Assembly: GCA_016301965.1 (NCBI GenBank)
Contig: JAEDOO010000036.1
Span: 1 to 13,850 of the forward strand
Source of the DNA: Lachnospiraceae bacterium
GTDB taxonomy: Bacteria; Bacillota; Clostridia; Lachnospirales; Lachnospiraceae
Length of the DNA: 13,850 nucleotides
Direction: 5' to 3'
Shown: positions 6,557 through 13,780 of the stretch, in pieces
How the letters are laid out: the number at the start of each line of letters is the position of its first letter
How positions within the stretch are numbered: position 1 is the first letter of the stretch
Made by a program: the position numbers and the translations under genes
The notes under the pieces: model-generated
What the model was told of the DNA's origin: nothing
What the model saw: only the letters and a program-made list of their open reading frames with translations
The model's database searches: none

Positions 6557-8242
6557 TTAGAACAGACCTGTGATCTTACCGTTCTCGTCTACATCGATCT
6601 TCTCAGCAGCCGGAACTTTCGGCAGACCAGGCATGGTCATGATCTCGCCGGTCAGGGCTACGATGAAGCCAGCACCTGCGCTGATCTTTAAGTTACGTAC
6701 AGTAACCTCGAAGTCAGTCGGAGCGCCAAGCTTGGTAGCATCGTCGGTCAGACTGTACTGAGTCTTGGCTACACAGATCGGGCAGTTGCCAAATCCGAGA
6801 GCTTCCAGCTCTTTTGCCTGTTTCTGAGCATTGGCTGTCAGAACAACACGTTTTCCGCCGTAAACTTTCTGAACGATCTGGTTCAGCTTGTCTTCGATGG
6901 AACCTTCCAGCTCATAGCTGTAGTGGAAATCAGACGGTTCGTCGCAGAGACGGATTACTTCTTTAGCCAGAGCAACACCGCCTTCGCCGCCTTTTGCCCA
7001 TACTTCGCTCAGTGCAACGTTAACGCCCAGCTCTTTACATTTAGCTTCTACCAGATCCAGCTCAGCTTTGGTATCTGTCGGGAATGCGTTAATGGCAACT
7101 ACGCAGGGAAGACCATATACATTCTTGATGTTGCTTACATGTTTCAGAAGGTTCGGCATACCTTTTTCCAGAGCTTCCAGATTCTCGTTGTTCAGGTCAG
7201 CTTTGGCTACACCGCCGTTGTATTTCAGAGCACGTACAGTAGCTACAACAACAACTGCGTTCGGTTTGAGACCTGCCATACGGCACTTGATATCCAGGAA
7301 TTTCTCAGCACCAAGGTCAGCACCGAAACCAGCCTCTGTGATAGCGTAATCACCAAGTTTCATAGCCATCTTTGTAGCGGTAACGGAGTTACATCCGTGA
7401 GCAATGTTTGCGAACGGTCCGCCATGAACGATTGCCGGTACATGCTCCAGAGTCTGTACCAGATTCGGTTTCAGAGCGTCTTTCAGCAGAGCTGTCATAG
7501 CGCCTTCTGCGTGCAGATCGCCGGCGGTTACCGGTTTCTGCTCAGAAACCTTACCATAAGTATATCCGATGATAATACGGGAAAGTCTTTCTTTCAGATC
7601 TTTGATATCGCTGGCCAGACACAGAACAGCCATGATCTCGGAAGCAACGGTGATATCGTAGCCATCCTCACGCGGCATACCGTTGGTCTTTCCGCCAAGA
7701 CCGTCCACAACGTAACGAAGCTGACGATCGTTCATATCCACGCAGCGTTTCCAGGTGATCTTACGAGGATCAATGTTTAATGCGTTGCCCTGGAAGATGT
7801 GGTTGTCGATCATAGCAGCCAGCAGGTTGTTGGCAGCACCGATAGCGTGGAAGTCACCGGTGAAATGAAGGTTGATATCTTCCATCGGAACTACCTGAGC
7901 GTATCCGCCGCCGGCAGCACCACCCTTAACACCGAATACCGGTCCAAGAGAAGGCTCACGAAGAGCAACCATAACGTTCTTGCCAAGCTTCTGCATACCG
8001 TCTGCCAGACCTACTGTAGTAGTAGTCTTACCTTCACCGGCCGGTGTCGGGTTGATGGCGGTAACCAGGATCAATTTACCGTTGGGTCTGTCAGATTCTT
8101 TGAGCAGACTGTAGTCAATTTTTGCTTTGTATTTTCCGTACTGCTCCAGGTATTTGTCATCAATGCCTGCTTTTTCTGCGATCTTGGTGATCGGGAGCAT
8201 TTCGCATTCCTGTGCGATCTCAATGTCTGTTTTGTAACCCAT
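6557..8242 (-). CDS. fhs: Formate-tetrahydrofolate ligase
   Basis: The 561-residue cytoplasmic enzyme joins formate to tetrahydrofolate with ATP, giving 10-formyl-THF for purine synthesis or, in acetogens, the methyl branch of the Wood-Ljungdahl pathway. The P-loop TPAGEGKT is at residues 66-73, followed by the family segments REPSLGPVFGVKGGAAGGG, HFTGDFHAI and HGGPFANIAHGCNS. The C-terminal ALTGEIMTMPGLPKVPAA block is near the end. The length is the family norm. The start has a strong AAAGGAGAAACATC leader sequence. It is transcribed from the promoter at 8451-8479 through a ZTP riboswitch and is followed by the formate channel gene. Other Wood-Ljungdahl genes are not in the window, so acetogenesis is not shown. 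Confidence 0.98.
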   Translation of the reverse strand: MGYKTDIEIAQECEMLPITKIAEKAGIDDKYLEQYGKYKAKIDYSLLKESDRPNGKLILVTAINPTPAGEGKTTTTVGLADGMQKLGKNVMVALREPSLGPVFGVKGGAAGGGYAQVVPMEDINLHFTGDFHAIGAANNLLAAMIDNHIFQGNALNIDPRKITWKRCVDMNDRQLRYVVDGLGGKTNGMPREDGYDITVASEIMAVLCLASDIKDLKERLSRIIIGYTYGKVSEQKPVTAGDLHAEGAMTALLKDALKPNLVQTLEHVPAIVHGGPFANIAHGCNSVTATKMAMKLGDYAITEAGFGADLGAEKFLDIKCRMAGLKPNAVVVVATVRALKYNGGVAKADLNNENLEALEKGMPNLLKHVSNIKNVYGLPCVVAINAFPTDTKAELDLVEAKCKELGVNVALSEVWAKGGEGGVALAKEVIRLCDEPSDFHYSYELEGSIEDKLNQIVQKVYGGKRVVLTANAQKQAKELEALGFGNCPICVAKTQYSLTDDATKLGAPTDFEVTVRNLKISAGAGFIVALTGEIMTMPGLPKVPAAEKIDVDENGKITGLF

Positions 8243-8319
8243 GATGTTTCTCCTTTCATATTAAAAAGATGAATTTTGGTTCCGGACTTGTCAGAGCACG
8301 GTCCGAAAAGGTATAGTAT

Positions 8320-8364
8320 AAAAAAAGCAACATACATAACACACCTATAAGTTATATATGCTGC
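8320..8364 (-). terminator. Riboswitch-controlled terminator of fhs
   Basis: On the minus strand GCAGCATATATAAC pairs with GTTATGTATGTTGC (14 bp, two G-U pairs) around a 10-nt loop, then seven T. Its 5' arm shares the GGCAGC bases with the last stem of the ZTP aptamer, so the two structures exclude each other. This predicts read-through when ligand is bound. Confidence 0.85.
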
Positions 8365-8435
8365 CCAGACGGTCGGCAAGATATTCTCCGTGACTTCCCT
8401 GTGGTTGCTCCACATTTACCGTCAGTCATCACGGA
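8359..8435 (-). ncRNA. ZTP riboswitch (pfl motif)
   Basis: On the minus strand the segment opens TCCGTGATGACTGACGG. It carries the small stem GTGG-AGCAA-CCAC, closes the first stem with TCACGGA, and ends with the hairpin TGCC-GACCGTCTG-GGCA. ACGG near the start can pair with CCGT in the last loop, the pseudoknot of this class. Known members bind ZTP or ZMP, which build up when 10-formyl-THF is short, and turn on folate one-carbon and purine genes. Placement before fhs fits exactly. The long 8243-8598 gap holds this aptamer, its terminator and promoter, an extra hairpin near 8280-8307, and the leader of the plus-strand gene at 8599. Confidence 0.93.
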
Positions 8436-8450
8436 ACCGCTTTTGACCGT

Positions 8451-8479
8451 ATGATAGCATGGGGGTAAAAGAGTGTCAA
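8451..8479 (-). promoter_or_regulatory. Promoter of the fhs riboswitch transcript
   Basis: On the minus strand a perfect TTGACA (8474-8479) and TATCAT (8451-8456) are 17 nt apart. The predicted start, near 8444, is just before the aptamer, so the whole riboswitch is transcribed. Confidence 0.85.
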
Positions 8480-8598
8480 GGTTTTAACAGGGGGAAAAGT
8501 GATGAAAGCTAAGCACTGCGTATCTGTACGAATTGTAGTATAGATAAATGAGAACAGAAACAAGGGACAGACTTACTATTAATAAGGAGAGATTTATC

Positions 8599-8787
8599 AT
8601 GGAAGAAAAAGAAGTGTTTTATAATGGATTCTGTCGTTGTCAGAATCAGGGACGAATCGTACTTTGTGTATATGTAAAGAATGGTGAAAACTGGAAGATT
8701 GATGACATCGACTGCGGATATTTTTCCTGTCCCCACGGGGATTCCTGCGAAGTGGCGAAGGCCGTGGAAGAAGGTCTGCAGGGATAA
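8599..8787 (+). CDS. Small six-cysteine protein, function unknown
   Basis: The 62-residue protein starts at the ATG preceded by AAGGAGAG with a 7-nt gap. An upstream in-frame ATG (8548) has no such site. Cysteines fall at residues 12, 14, 23, 39, 44 and 50, including C-x-C and C-P-H-G-x-x-x-C patterns that suggest a small metal-binding or redox-active domain. There is no signal peptide and no transmembrane segment. The start, MEEKEVFYNGFCR, resembles short hypothetical proteins I associate with Lachnospiraceae, but I cannot name a family. It is divergent from fhs and 175 nt upstream of the NlpC/P60 gene, which has its own promoter. No good promoter for it was found. A role in zinc binding is only a guess. 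Confidence 0.7.
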   Translation: MEEKEVFYNGFCRCQNQGRIVLCVYVKNGENWKIDDIDCGYFSCPHGDSCEVAKAVEEGLQG

Positions 8788-8815
8788 AAAGATTACAAAA
8801 ATATTACAGATGTGG

Positions 8816-8844
8816 TTGCAAAAATTTTAAGCCTATGTTAGTAT
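8816..8844 (+). promoter_or_regulatory. Promoter of the NlpC/P60 hydrolase gene
   Basis: TTGCAA (8816-8821) and TAGTAT (8839-8844) are 17 nt apart. The leader is about 110 nt and contains the perfect palindrome ACGGTATACCGT at 8890-8901. This palindrome could be an operator or a small stem. I could not fit a c-di-AMP riboswitch to this leader. Confidence 0.6.
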
Positions 8845-8962
8845 GACGGTGAGTAATTCACAAAATCATAATAAATTGATGTTAAAGTAACGGTATACCG
8901 TCGGCAGGGGAGTGTCCGGTCGGTGTACATAAACCACAGCAATGTTTAAATAAGGAGTATGT

Positions 8963-10288
8963 ATGTTTGGAAGAAAAATGAGAGGACTTGCCCTAGTTCT
9001 GGCACTGACAATGGCTGCAGCACAGCCGGTATCCGCTACCAGCCTGGATGAGAAACAGAAGGCGCTGGAGCAGCAGCAGGCTAAGACAAAGAGCAATCTG
9101 GCCTCCCAGCAAAATAAAATTGATGAACTGGAAAAGAAGAAAGCATCTCTGCAGAAAGAGATCGACAAGATGGATTCTGATCTTGTAGAGCTGATGGCTG
9201 AGATCAAGACCCTCAAAGGGGATATCGAAGATAAGGAAGCTGATATTGAGTCTACCAAGGCAGAACTGCAGACAGCACAGGCCGATCAGGAAAAGCAGTA
9301 CGATTCCATGAAGACCCGTATCGCCTATATATATGAAAACGGAGGCAGTGCAGCCTGGGCGGAGATGATCCTTTCCGATGCCAATATATCCAACCTGCTG
9401 AATAAGGCAGAGTATACCCAGGAGATTTACGATTACGACAGAAAAGCTCTGGATACATATGTAGAGACTGTAGAGAATGTACAGCAGCTGGAGAGAGATC
9501 TGGAAGACGAAAAAGCTGAGCTTGTTACGATGAAGGAAGAAAATGAGGAAGAAGAGAAGGCATTGAACGCTGCTCTGGAGAAAAAGAAAAAGACCAGCGC
9601 CAATTATGCATCTGAGATCAGCGCCGCCGAGAAAAAGGCTCAGGAGTATTCCGATCTGATCCGTCAGCAGTCAGCGCAGATCCGTCAGATCCAGCAGGAG
9701 AAGGCAGCGCAGGAGGCAGCCAGAAAGGCAGCCGAGGAAGCAAAGAAACGTGCTGAGGCAGAGAGAAAGGCTGCAGAAGAGGCAGCAAAGAAAGCCGCAG
9801 CAGCAAATAAAGGAACTTCCTCCTCTACAAGCAAGCCGTCCGGCGGCACATCTTCCGGAAGCACATCTTCTGGAAGTACATCTTCCGGCAGTTCCTCTTC
9901 CGGAAATACATCCTCCGGCAGCACTTCCAAACCGAGTTACAGCGGTAAGGGAAGTTCCGTAGTGGCATACGCTACACAGTTTGTAGGCAATCCCTATGTA
10001 TGGGGCGGCGAAAGCCTGACCAACGGTGCGGACTGTTCCGGATTCATTAAATCTGTATATGCGCACTTTGGTGTCAGCCTGCCGCATTCTTCTTCAGCTA
10101 TGAGAAGCTGCGGAGTAGGTGTTTCTTATTCCGATGCTATGCCGGGTGATATCATCTGCTACTCCGGTCATGTGGCTATTTACATGGGCGGTGGTGCTAT
10201 CGTACATGCCAGCAACAAAAAGGACGGCATCAAGATCAGCTACAATGCGGCATACCGTACAATCTTAGCTGTAAGACGAGTAATCTGA
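8963..10288 (+). CDS. Secreted coiled-coil NlpC/P60 peptidoglycan hydrolase
   Basis: The 441-residue protein has a signal peptide (basic MFGRKMRG, a hydrophobic core, likely cleavage after the VSA at 23-25). Residues about 28-255 are coiled coil of the PcsB/CwlO kind, followed by an Ala/Lys/Glu-rich helix (about 245-283). A Ser/Gly/Thr linker spans about 284-328, and the C-terminal NlpC/P60 domain 330-441. Catalytic Cys358 lies in GADCSGF, with His403 in GHVAIYMGGG and His415 in VHAS. Such enzymes cut stem-peptide bonds in peptidoglycan and are often held inactive by the coiled coil until an FtsEX-like complex acts. No ftsEX is nearby. The gene has its own promoter and terminator, so it is a single-gene unit. 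AAGGAG lies 5 nt before the ATG. Confidence 0.95.
   Translation: MFGRKMRGLALVLALTMAAAQPVSATSLDEKQKALEQQQAKTKSNLASQQNKIDELEKKKASLQKEIDKMDSDLVELMAEIKTLKGDIEDKEADIESTKAELQTAQADQEKQYDSMKTRIAYIYENGGSAAWAEMILSDANISNLLNKAEYTQEIYDYDRKALDTYVETVENVQQLERDLEDEKAELVTMKEENEEEEKALNAALEKKKKTSANYASEISAAEKKAQEYSDLIRQQSAQIRQIQQEKAAQEAARKAAEEAKKRAEAERKAAEEAAKKAAAANKGTSSSTSKPSGGTSSGSTSSGSTSSGSSSSGNTSSGSTSKPSYSGKGSSVVAYATQFVGNPYVWGGESLTNGADCSGFIKSVYAHFGVSLPHSSSAMRSCGVGVSYSDAMPGDIICYSGHVAIYMGGGAIVHASNKKDGIKISYNAAYRTILAVRRVI
9848..9922 (+). repeat. Five tandem 15-bp units in the hydrolase linker
   Basis: Five in-frame units related to ACATCTTCCGGAAGC encode TSSGS, TSSGS, TSSGS, SSSGN and TSSGS (residues 296-320). 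The units differ by only one to four bases each. Such tracts can gain or lose units by slippage, changing linker length while keeping frame. Confidence 0.9.
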
Positions 10289-10296
10289 TACTACAT

Positions 10297-10332
10297 AATC
10301 CCCCTGTCTCTATGACAAGGGGGATTTTTTTT
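10297..10332 (+). terminator. Rho-independent terminator of the NlpC/P60 gene
   Basis: AATCCCCCTGTC pairs with GACAAGGGGGATT (one bulged A), with a 5-nt loop and a run of T reaching 10332. The stem begins 8 nt after the stop codon. Confidence 0.93.
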
Positions 10333-10388
10333 GTGAGTCAGAGGGAAGCAATAAAAATTTGTTTTAATGGGGAAAAATACAAAATGGG

Positions 10389-10417
10389 ATGACATAGTAT
10401 TTTAAAGCTGTTATAAT
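10389..10417 (+). promoter_or_regulatory. Promoter of the pentose phosphate operon
   Basis: ATGACA (10389-10394) and a perfect TATAAT (10412-10417) have a 17-nt spacer. The leader before rpe is about 35 nt. This is the only clear promoter I see before rpe, tal and the transketolase genes. Confidence 0.75.
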
Positions 10418-10459
10418 AAAATTGCTTTAAAAAAATACGTATCAAGAAGGAAATTAAAC

Positions 10460-11122
10460 ATGCTTAAATTACTGCCATCGGTTTTATCTGCCGATTTTGC
10501 CAATCTCGAGAGAGATCTGGCCTGTATAAAAGAAGCCGGAGTTACACAGGTACACGTGGATGTAATGGACGGAAACTTCGTGCCGAGTATTTCCCTGGGA
10601 TTCCCGGTGATCCGTTCCATGCGAAAGGTCAGTGACCTGTTTTTTGATGTCCATCTGATGGTGGAGGAGCCGGGACGATACCTGGAAGAGACAAAGGCTG
10701 CAGGAGCAGACCGGATCGGTGTCCATGCGGAAGCCTGCTGTCATCTGCACAGAACATTGCAGCAGATCAAAGCGCTGGGCTGTGAGACCTGTGTGGTGTT
10801 AAATCCCTCCACACCGCTGACAGCGCTGGATTATGTGCTGGAGGATGTGGATGTAGTGCTTTTGATGACCGTTAACCCCGGATTTGGGGGTCAGGCCTAT
10901 ATTCCTGCCATGACAGAGAAGATCAGACAGCTTCGCCGCATGATCGATGAGCGGGGGCTGGATGTGAAGATCGAGATCGACGGCGGTGTGAAGCTTTCCA
11001 ATGCAAGGGAACTGATTGAGGCCGGAGCGGAGTATCTGGTGGCCGGTTCCAGCGTATTTAACGGGGAGCCTGAGAAGGCTATCGCCGGATTTAAGGATAT
11101 TTTTGCCGGATTTGAGGTATAA
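10460..11122 (+). CDS. rpe: Ribulose-phosphate 3-epimerase
   Basis: The 220-residue TIM-barrel enzyme interconverts D-ribulose-5-phosphate and D-xylulose-5-phosphate. The metal ligands are all visible: His32 and Asp34 in VHVDVMDGNFVPS, His65 in DVHLMVEEP and Asp174 in IEIDGGV. Asp34 and Asp174 also serve as acid/base pair in the family. The phosphate-binding MTVNPGFGGQ loop is at 136-145 and the second phosphate loop, AGSSVF, at 195-200. The length is normal. AAGGA lies 8 nt before the ATG. It heads the operon with transaldolase and split transketolase, providing xylulose-5-phosphate for the latter. The common distant alternative, allulose-6-phosphate epimerase, is less likely in this setting. 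Confidence 0.96.
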   Translation: MLKLLPSVLSADFANLERDLACIKEAGVTQVHVDVMDGNFVPSISLGFPVIRSMRKVSDLFFDVHLMVEEPGRYLEETKAAGADRIGVHAEACCHLHRTLQQIKALGCETCVVLNPSTPLTALDYVLEDVDVVLLMTVNPGFGGQAYIPAMTEKIRQLRRMIDERGLDVKIEIDGGVKLSNARELIEAGAEYLVAGSSVFNGEPEKAIAGFKDIFAGFEV

Positions 11123-11134
11123 ATAAGGTAACAG

Positions 11135-11155
11135 CAGCTGATAAATCATCAGCTG
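11135..11155 (+). other. Hairpin between rpe and tal
   Basis: CAGCTGAT and ATCAGCTG form an 8-bp perfect stem around a 5-nt loop, 12 nt after the rpe stop. No T-run follows. It may stabilise or process the operon mRNA and help set different levels of rpe and the downstream tal. Confidence 0.5.
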
Positions 11156-11194
11156 AGATATTAATACATTATTTTCCAGGGAGGTAAATAAAAA

Positions 11195-11848
11195 ATGCGT
11201 TTTTTCATTGACACAGCAAATGTGGATGACATCAGAAAAGCAAATGACATGGGTGTGATCTGTGGTGTTACCACAAACCCGTCCCTTATCGCCAAAGAGG
11301 GAAGAGATTTCAACGAGGTTATCAAAGAGATCACTTCTATCGTAGACGGACCCATCAGTGGTGAGGTAAAAGCTACTACAACAGATGCCGAGGGTATGAT
11401 CAAAGAAGGCCGTGAGATCGCTGCTATTCACCCGAATATGGTTGTTAAGATCCCCATGACTGTAGAAGGTCTGAAAGCTACGAAAGTTCTGTCTTCTGAA
11501 GGCATCAAAACTAACGTAACTCTGATCTTTACTGCCAATCAGGCTCTGCTGGCTGCAAGAGCAGGCGCTACATATGTATCTCCGTTCCTTGGCCGTCTGG
11601 ATGACATTTCTCAGCCGGGTATCGATCTGATCGAGACTATCGCTGAGATGTTCTCTGTTGCCGGACTGGATACACAGATCATCGCTGCCAGCGTAAGAAA
11701 CCCGATCCATGTAACAGACTGTGCTCTGGCTGGTGCTGATATCGCTACTGTACCGTACAAAGTAATCGAGCAGATGACAAAACATCCGCTGACAGATCAG
11801 GGTATCGAGAAATTCCAGGCTGACTACAAAGCAGTATTTGGTGAATAA
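11195..11848 (+). CDS. tal: Transaldolase, short (FSA-like) type
   Basis: The 217-residue protein belongs to the small transaldolase/fructose-6-phosphate aldolase group. It moves a dihydroxyacetone unit from sedoheptulose-7-phosphate to glyceraldehyde-3-phosphate, giving fructose-6-phosphate and erythrose-4-phosphate. The Schiff-base lysine is Lys85 in VKIPMT, and the opening MRFFIDTAN and GVTTNPSL match the family. Two residues separate transaldolases from true FSA. Glu57 (GEVKAT) replaces the FSA glutamine, and Phe131 (VSPFLGR) replaces the FSA tyrosine, so transaldolase is favoured despite frequent 'FSA' labels. A strong GGGAGG precedes the ATG. It lies between rpe and the transketolase genes, which fits the pathway. 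Confidence 0.94.
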   Translation: MRFFIDTANVDDIRKANDMGVICGVTTNPSLIAKEGRDFNEVIKEITSIVDGPISGEVKATTTDAEGMIKEGREIAAIHPNMVVKIPMTVEGLKATKVLSSEGIKTNVTLIFTANQALLAARAGATYVSPFLGRLDDISQPGIDLIETIAEMFSVAGLDTQIIAASVRNPIHVTDCALAGADIATVPYKVIEQMTKHPLTDQGIEKFQADYKAVFGE

Positions 11849-11855
11849 TTCTAAA

Positions 11856-11902
11856 ATGTTCAAGGCTGGCCGAGTCACCTGGTGATGAGGCCCGAAGAAC
11901 AT
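11856..11902 (+). other. Structured segment between tal and transketolase, with GGTGATGAGGC
   Basis: ATGTTC (11856-11861) pairs with GAACAT (11897-11902). Inside, GGCC pairs with GGCC (11868-11871 with 11889-11892) and TCACC with GGTGA (11875-11879 with 11881-11885) around one T. The internal loop GAG/TGA between them could form tandem G-A pairs. It starts 8 nt after the tal stop. There is no T-run, so it is not a terminator. GGTGATGAGGC (11881-11891) recurs after the transketolase stop. Confidence 0.5.
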
Positions 11903-11924
11903 AATTCATTTTAAGGAGAATTCC

Positions 11925-12764
11925 ATGACTATTTTAGAACTTCAGAAGATGGCCGTTGAGGTAAGAAAGGGCATCGTTACCGGTGTTCATGCTGCCAAAG
12001 CCGGTCATCCGGGCGGATCTCTTTCCGCAGCAGACGTATTTACGTATCTTTATTTTGAAGAAATGAATGTTGATCCGAAGAACCCGAAGGATCCGAAGCG
12101 TGACCGTTTTGTCCTTTCCAAGGGACACACAGCTCCGGGTCTGTATTCTGCGCTGGCTCATCGCGGATTTTTCCCGGTGGAGGATCTTAAGACTCTTCGT
12201 CACATCGGTTCTCATCTGCAGGGACATCCGTGTCTGCAGCATACACCGGGTATCGATATGTCCAGCGGTTCCCTGGGACAGGGTATTTCCGTTGCCGTAG
12301 GTATGGCTCTTTCCGCTAAGCTGAGCGATGAATCCTACCGTGTATACACCTTACTTGGTGATGGTGAGATCCAGGAAGGTCAGGTATGGGAGGCAGCTAT
12401 GTTTGCCGGCGCCAGAAATCTGGACAATCTCTGCGTGATCGTGGACAATAATGGTCTGCAGATCGATGGTGCTGTAGAAGATGTCTGCAGTCCGTATCCC
12501 ATCGATAAGAAATTTGAAGCCTTCAATTTCCATGTGATCAATGTGGCAGACGGAAACGATATGAATCAGCTGAAAGCCGCTTTTGACGAGGCTAAGACAG
12601 TTAAGGGTCAGCCCACAGCCATCGTAATGAAGACCGTTAAAGGAAAGGGTGTTTCCTTTATGGAGAACAAAGCGGGATGGCACGGCAAAGCTCCCAATGA
12701 CGAGGAATACGAGATCGCTATGGCGGATCTTGAGAAAGCAGGTGAAGCATTATGTCAGATGTAA
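11925..12764 (+). CDS. tkt: Transketolase, N-terminal (thiamine diphosphate-binding) subunit
   Basis: The 279-residue protein is the first third of a normal transketolase and carries the thiamine diphosphate pyrophosphate-binding part. It shows His28 in AGHPGGSLSAAD, His68 in SKGHTAPGLYSAL and GSLGQG at 115-120. The metal-binding motif GDGEIQEGQVWEA starts at residue 145 and ends in VDNN (173-176). It cannot work alone because the activating glutamate is on the partner. Its stop overlaps the partner gene by 13 nt, so translation of the two is probably coupled. AAGGAG precedes the ATG. Split transketolases are known in many Firmicutes and archaea. A related sugar enzyme (DXS-like) is less likely given the operon with rpe and tal. 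Confidence 0.95.
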   Translation: MTILELQKMAVEVRKGIVTGVHAAKAGHPGGSLSAADVFTYLYFEEMNVDPKNPKDPKRDRFVLSKGHTAPGLYSALAHRGFFPVEDLKTLRHIGSHLQGHPCLQHTPGIDMSSGSLGQGISVAVGMALSAKLSDESYRVYTLLGDGEIQEGQVWEAAMFAGARNLDNLCVIVDNNGLQIDGAVEDVCSPYPIDKKFEAFNFHVINVADGNDMNQLKAAFDEAKTVKGQPTAIVMKTVKGKGVSFMENKAGWHGKAPNDEEYEIAMADLEKAGEALCQM

Positions 12765-13693
12765 AGAAAGTCGCTACCAGACAGAGCTATGGTGAGGCTC
12801 TGATCGAGCTTGGTAAAGAGCATGACAATCTGGTGGTACTGGATGCCGATCTGGCAGCTGCCACCCAGACAGGTAAATTCAAAGCCGTTTTCCCGGAGAG
12901 ACATATCGATTGCGGTATTGCCGAGAGCAATATGATGGGTATCGCCGCAGGTCTGGCCAGCACCGGTAAGGTGCCGTTTGCCAGTACATTTGCCATGTTT
13001 GCTGCAGGTCGAGCTTTTGAGCAGGTGAGAAACTCCATCGGATATCCCCATCTGAATGTTAAGATCGGTGCTACTCATGCCGGTATCTCTGTAGGTGAGG
13101 ACGGCGCGACCCATCAGTGCAACGAGGATATCGCTCTGATGCGTACGATCCCGGGCATGACCGTGATCAATCCGGCAGACGATATCGAGGCTAAAGCTGC
13201 GGTAAAGGCTGCTTACGAGATGGACGGTCCCGTATATCTGCGTTTCGGCCGTCTGGCTGTTCCGGTGATCAACGACAATCCGGATTATAAATTTGAGATC
13301 GGTAAAGGTGTTGTTCTTCGTGAAGGTAAAGATGTAGCTATCATTGCTACAGGCCTTTGCGTAAATTCCGCTCTCGAAGCTGCCGAGAAGCTGGCTGCAG
13401 ACGGAATCGATGCCATGATCGTCAATATTCACACCATCAAACCGCTGGATGAAGAGCTGGTTGTAGAAGCAGCAAAGAAATGCGGCAAAGTCGTGACCGT
13501 AGAGGAACATTCCGTAATCGGCGGCCTGGGCGGCGCTGTATGCGAGGTGCTTTCCGAAAAACAGCCGACACCGGTGAAGAAGATCGGTGTTTACGATGTA
13601 TTCGGTGAATCCGGCCCGGCCGTCAAACTGCTTGAAAAATACAAACTGGACGGCCAGGGTGTATACGAGCAGGTAAAAGACTGGATGAAGTAA
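12752..13693 (+). CDS. tkt: Transketolase, C-terminal subunit
   Basis: The 313-residue protein supplies the pyrimidine-binding and C-terminal domains of transketolase. Glu58 in CGIAESNMMGIAAG is the glutamate expected to activate thiamine diphosphate. ATHAGISVGEDGATHQ (107-122) matches the active-site loop of whole transketolases, and TVEEHSVIGGLGGAV lies in the C-terminal domain. Together with the N subunit it moves two-carbon units between sugar phosphates, giving erythrose-4-phosphate and glyceraldehyde-3-phosphate. The ATG is inside the last codons of the N-subunit gene, with AGGTG 7 nt after its start region and no gap. No T-tailed terminator follows. A GGTGATGAGGC hairpin region and the third intergenic repeat lie downstream instead. 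Confidence 0.95.
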   Translation: MSDVKKVATRQSYGEALIELGKEHDNLVVLDADLAAATQTGKFKAVFPERHIDCGIAESNMMGIAAGLASTGKVPFASTFAMFAAGRAFEQVRNSIGYPHLNVKIGATHAGISVGEDGATHQCNEDIALMRTIPGMTVINPADDIEAKAAVKAAYEMDGPVYLRFGRLAVPVINDNPDYKFEIGKGVVLREGKDVAIIATGLCVNSALEAAEKLAADGIDAMIVNIHTIKPLDEELVVEAAKKCGKVVTVEEHSVIGGLGGAVCEVLSEKQPTPVKKIGVYDVFGESGPAVKLLEKYKLDGQGVYEQVKDWMK

Positions 13694-13695
13694 AG

Positions 13696-13743
13696 TGTTA
13701 GGTGATGAGGCATCCACTGGCATACAGTGGATCCGGCCAAACA
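13696..13743 (+). other. Structured segment after transketolase, with GGTGATGAGGC
   Basis: ATCCACTG (13712-13719) and CAGTGGAT (13725-13732) form an 8-bp stem with a 5-nt loop. GGC/GCC and TGTT/AACA can extend it outward, with bulges. GGTGATGAGGC is at 13701-13711, 7 nt past the stop codon. No T-run follows, so it is not a classical terminator. Confidence 0.5.
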
Positions 13744-13780
13744 GAAAATAATTGAGACAAAAGTTCCGCATCCGTCGGGG

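Noticed and set aside
6923..7780. A 285-codon open frame on the plus strand
   Set aside because: It is antisense to fhs, whose coding is certain. There is no SD and no recognisable protein, so it is a product of the codon use of the real gene.
8845..8962. A c-di-AMP (ydaO-type) riboswitch before the NlpC/P60 gene
   Set aside because: Such riboswitches often precede this gene class, but the leader is too short and the conserved blocks are absent.
10799..11902. A 367-codon open frame on the minus strand
   Set aside because: It is antisense to rpe and tal and covers their intergenic region. It has no family features.
11849..11924. A TPP riboswitch before the thiamine-dependent transketolase
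   Set aside because: The required CUGAGA and related conserved blocks are missing, and the segment is too short.
13694..13760. A terminator after transketolase
   Set aside because: The 8-bp stem is followed by AAACAGAAAATAAT, with no T-run, so I list it only as a structured segment.
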